Source: PS1 clade bacterium (GTDB lineage: Bacteria; Pseudomonadota; Alphaproteobacteria; RS24). Taken from it: a stretch of 6,935 nt of DNA. The DNA lies in NCBI GenBank assembly GCA_016779015.1, contig JADHOK010000072.1:1-6935 (forward strand). The letters run 5' to 3'. Shown piece after piece: positions 5,036 to 6,935 of this stretch (its first letter is position 1; each line of letters opens with the position of its first letter). The translations under genes were made by a program, and so were the position numbers. The notes under the pieces were generated by a model. The model was not told the DNA's origin. It did not search any database and worked only from the letters and a program-made list of their open reading frames with translations.

Positions 5036-5503
5036 TTATTCGTCATCGACGCGGTAATCGCCCTCAATGGTTTTGTCGTCAACGGCACGGCCCGCCCCGC
5101 CCTTGCTTTGGGCATGGCCGCCGGCCCCCGGGCGCATGCGCACAATATGCGGCAGCAAGGCTTCCAGCACGGCGGCGATGAGAAACAGCCGCACCGGACG
5201 CAACAGGCATAAAAGCCCCAGCGCATCGGTGAAAAAGCCGGGCAGCAATAACAGCCCGCCCCCCATCAGAATTAATATGCCATGCGCTACCGCGCCGATT
5301 GGCGGACGCCCACGACCTTGCGCGGCTTGCGCCTCTTGTAGTACGGCAAGGCCTTGGCGGCGCATGGCCGTCACGCCCAACGCGGCGGTCATAAAAATCA
5401 GCAATATGGCCCAGCCAGTGCCTAGCGCGCCGCCGATTTCGATAAATAAATAAATCTCGATAACCGGCAGAATGATCAGCAAAAATAATGCGAGCAGCCC
5501 CAT
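5036..5503 (-). CDS. fxsA: FxsA family membrane protein
   Basis: Small inner-membrane protein; E. coli FxsA, when abundant, relieves exclusion of phage T7 by the F plasmid, but the ordinary role is unknown. The 155 residues begin with MGLLALFLLIILPVIEIYLF, the family N-terminus. Likely membrane segments are at about 2-22, 27-45, 74-98 and 103-118. The conserved LLLLPGFFTDALGLLCL is at 84-100, and the tail ends in the common IEGDYR motif (146-151) after a Gly-rich stretch. An in-frame start 30 codons upstream (5593) is rejected because the extra residues are not hydrophobic or family-like, and AAGGGG lies six bases before the chosen ATG. It is transcribed divergently from the Tim44-like gene and lies upstream of secB on the same strand, 95 bases away. 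Confidence 0.93.
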   Translation of the reverse strand: MGLLALFLLIILPVIEIYLFIEIGGALGTGWAILLIFMTAALGVTAMRRQGLAVLQEAQAAQGRGRPPIGAVAHGILILMGGGLLLLPGFFTDALGLLCLLRPVRLFLIAAVLEALLPHIVRMRPGAGGHAQSKGGAGRAVDDKTIEGDYRVDDE

Positions 5504-5616
5504 GCAAGACCCCTTTCCTGCGCCAGCATAGCGCAGCCGTGCGGAAAGGCCAGCGCTTTGCATTTGTGGTAAAAAGGGCCATAGTGTCGCCACACAAAGC
5601 CAATAAGGAATAGCTT

Positions 5617-6363
5617 ATGGATCCGCTTAATCTCATCTTGTTGATTATTGTCGTGCTGGTCGGCCTGAGCCTGCGCTCGGTGCTGGGCACGCGCAATGAT
5701 GATGAACAGCCGGGCAGTCGTGCCGATGCTTATCGCCTCAATCGCGATGCGTATGAGAACCCGCCCGAGGAGAGCAAGCCGAGGACCCTGTCGGCGGAAC
5801 CCAAAGCCGAAAAGGTCTCTGATGATACAGCTGACCAAATGGCGGACCAAATGGCTGATCCAACACATGAAGAGCCGATAGAACCGGCGACACAAGAAGC
5901 CGCGCTGGAACCGCAAATGGGGCGGGGCTTGGCGTTTTTGCGCGAGATCGACCCGACCTTTGACGAGGCCGGATTTTTGGAGGGCGCGGCGCGCGCCTAT
6001 GAGATGATTTTGACGGCTTTTGCCGCCGGTGATTTGAGCGAGGTTGCGGGCTTTCTGGGCGACGACGTACGCGGCGGATTTGAAGATGCCATTGGCGCGC
6101 GCGAGGCGGCCGGTCAAAAACTGGAAACCCGCATTTTGCGGCTCGACCGACCGGCGCTCGACGACGTGGTGGTCGAGGGCGCGAGTGTGCGGCTCGATGT
6201 GCGCTTCCGCGCCGAGATTATTTCCGCCAGCTACGCCGCCGATAGCGCGCTGGACGAAGACAATCTGCCCGCTCCCACCACCACCATCGATGTGTGGAGC
6301 TTTGAGGGCGCGCATAGCAGCGACAACCCGAATTGGAAACTGGTCGCCACCCGCACCGGCTAG
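5617..6363 (+). CDS. timA: Tim44/TimA family putative adaptor protein, membrane-anchored
   Basis: Bacterial relative of mitochondrial Tim44. Caulobacter TimA is the named example; an inner-membrane-associated, adaptor-like role is presumed but the partners are unclear. The 248 residues start with one N-terminal membrane segment (about 5-18) followed by LRSVLGTR (19-26), a usual signature. A charged, low-complexity linker runs from about 27 to 103, and the Tim44-like domain from about 104 to 248, with FLREIDPTFDEAGFLEGAARAY spread over 107-128, AFAAGDL (134-140) and a C-terminal VDVWSFE-like strand (TIDVWSFE, 223-230). AAGGAA (5605-5610) lies six bases before the ATG. The linker carries a 12-bp duplication. 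The Smr gene follows after nine bases, so they are likely co-transcribed. Confidence 0.88.
   Translation: MDPLNLILLIIVVLVGLSLRSVLGTRNDDEQPGSRADAYRLNRDAYENPPEESKPRTLSAEPKAEKVSDDTADQMADQMADPTHEEPIEPATQEAALEPQMGRGLAFLREIDPTFDEAGFLEGAARAYEMILTAFAAGDLSEVAGFLGDDVRGGFEDAIGAREAAGQKLETRILRLDRPALDDVVVEGASVRLDVRFRAEIISASYAADSALDEDNLPAPTTTIDVWSFEGAHSSDNPNWKLVATRTG
5830..5853 (+). repeat. 12-bp tandem duplication in the Tim44-like linker
   Basis: GCTGACCAAATG (5830-5841) is followed by GCGGACCAAATG (5842-5853), one mismatch, then a partial third copy GCTGATCC. It encodes ADQM-ADQM-ADP (residues 72-82) in the disordered linker between the membrane anchor and the folded domain. Confidence 0.85.
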
Positions 6364-6372
6364 GGTTTTGGC

Positions 6373-6935
6373 ATGGCCCGCAAACCGCAAACCAAGAAAA
6401 CAGGCAAAGTCGGTAAAGCCGGCAAAGCCGGTAAAGCTCAAAAAGCTGATGCCGGGGATGCCGCTTGGGCGCGCCTGACGGCGGATACGCGGCCGTTACA
6501 AAGCGAAAGCCGCAATCGGCACATTGAGGCCAATTCAAAAAATAAGCCGAAAACCAAGCCGAAAACCAAATCCAAGCCGTTAGCCGACACCGCACCGGCC
6601 CCCAATGGCGGGCGGAAATCGCAACCGCAATCCCCGGCCAAAAGACCGCCGCCGCCGCTTCAAGACGCGCTGCCGCCAAAAACCCGCCGCCGTCTGGCGC
6701 GCGGCACAATCACGATTGACGCGACCCTCGACCTGCACGGCATGACGTTGGTCGAAGCCGAAGCGGCGCTGAGCGCTTTTGTCGCCCGCGCTCGGGCGCG
6801 CCACCAAAGCTGGCTTTTGGTCATCACCGGCAAAGGCCGCCATAGCGAGGGCGGTCGCGGCGAAGGCAAGCTGCGCGGTGCGTTGCCCGACTGGCTGGAC
6901 CGCGGCGCGCTGGCCGGACAAGTGGTCGAATATGC
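6373..6935 (+). CDS. Smr domain protein, possible endonuclease (3' end cut by window)
   Basis: The frame opens at ATG 6373 and is still open at the right edge: 187 full codons. The C-terminal part is an Smr domain: LDLHGMT (119-125), WLLVITGKGRHS (147-158), KLRGALPDWL (166-175), then QVVEY at the cut; the closing HGG-type loop is missing from the window. Smr domains (MutS2, SmrB type) bind and often cleave nucleic acid; the DLHG and TGKG motifs are kept, but the true substrate is unknown. The N-terminal 100 residues are basic and low in complexity, with a short conserved-looking DAAWARLTADTRPL (29-42). Two tandem repeats lie in it. AGGG is seven bases before the ATG, overlapping the stop of the Tim44-like gene. 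Confidence 0.88.
   Translation, partial: MARKPQTKKTGKVGKAGKAGKAQKADAGDAAWARLTADTRPLQSESRNRHIEANSKNKPKTKPKTKSKPLADTAPAPNGGRKSQPQSPAKRPPPPLQDALPPKTRRRLARGTITIDATLDLHGMTLVEAEAALSAFVARARARHQSWLLVITGKGRHSEGGRGEGKLRGALPDWLDRGALAGQVVEY
6403..6447 (+). repeat. 9-bp in-frame repeat in the Smr protein N-terminus
   Basis: Five units of nine bases (6403, 6412, 6421, 6430, 6439) of the form GGY-AAA-GYY encode GKV, GKA, GKA, GKA, QKA. They make a lysine-rich basic N-terminal tail just ahead of the conserved WARL segment. Confidence 0.85.
6544..6567 (+). repeat. Perfect 12-bp tandem duplication in the Smr protein linker
   Basis: AAGCCGAAAACC occurs twice in succession (6544-6555, 6556-6567) and encodes KPKT-KPKT, followed by a diverged KSKP. 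It lies in the basic linker before the Smr domain. Confidence 0.85.

Noticed and set aside
5020..5038. Small hairpin AGCC-TGA-GGCT just after the fxsA stop as an intrinsic terminator
   Set aside because: The stem has only four base pairs and no uninterrupted T-run follows on the reverse strand.
5558..5586. Sigma70-type promoter for the Tim44-like gene
   Set aside because: The best pairing (TTGCAT, 16-17 bases, CATAGT/ATAGTG) matches poorly at the -35 element, so I could not support a specific promoter although one is expected in this divergent gap.
5504..5593. Upstream in-frame start adding 30 residues to FxsA
   Set aside because: The extra residues are unlike the family N-terminus, would extend into the divergent promoter region, and the ATG at 5503 has a good Shine-Dalgarno.
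5476..6441. Reverse-strand frame of 321 codons, the longest open frame in the window
   Set aside because: It runs antisense through the whole Tim44-like gene and overlaps the start of fxsA. The forward protein has clear family features, while this one has none and is compositionally odd.

Overview
The window looks like chromosomal DNA of an alphaproteobacterium, taken from the start of the replication-origin neighbourhood. The evidence is gene order: a DUF299 regulatory kinase, Maf, aroE, coaE and dnaQ run rightward, converge on secB and fxsA, and are followed by a Tim44/TimA-type membrane protein and an Smr-domain protein. In Caulobacter and Rickettsia the DUF299 gene is the first gene beside the hemE-proximal origin (CC_0001 / RP001). 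The species cannot be named from this window. The genes are fairly GC-rich; the first 480 bases are clearly more AT-rich.

Bases 1-484 hold no credible gene but are dense in structure: an AT-rich tract followed by TAG triplets, five helically phased CCCAAAT-like elements, DnaA-box-like 9-mers, a 15-bp inverted repeat with one mismatch enclosing a perfect 9-bp tandem duplication, and a full TTAA-N7-TTAA(C) CtrA-type site. Taken with the neighbouring gene, this is a strong candidate for part of a CtrA-controlled chromosomal origin, also carrying the promoter of the first operon.

Bases 485-4355 form a tight rightward operon: the DUF299 dikinase regulator, maf, aroE (4-base stop/start overlap with maf), coaE, and dnaQ, the last preceded by an 8-codon mini-ORF whose stop overlaps the dnaQ start. 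These are housekeeping functions: pyruvate/PEP control, nucleotide sanitation, shikimate synthesis, CoA synthesis and replication proofreading. secB (4401-4940) and fxsA (5036-5503) are read leftward, and dnaQ and secB converge over a 13-bp repeat. The Tim44/TimA-type gene (5617-6363) diverges from fxsA and is followed after 9 bases by an Smr-domain gene that runs off the right edge. SecB, FxsA and the Tim44-like protein all concern protein export or the inner membrane.

The most unusual window-wide property is the number of short tandem repeats inside ordinary genes, almost all in-frame and located in linkers or tails: 6-bp units in aroE (also a run of five GGG tracts), 12-bp units in dnaQ, 15-bp units in secB, 12-bp units in the Tim44-like gene, 9-bp and 12-bp units in smr, plus a 13-bp array at the secB stop codon. 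I see no mobile element, CRISPR array, RNA gene or accessory defence system. The novel signals are the origin architecture and the repeat insertions.
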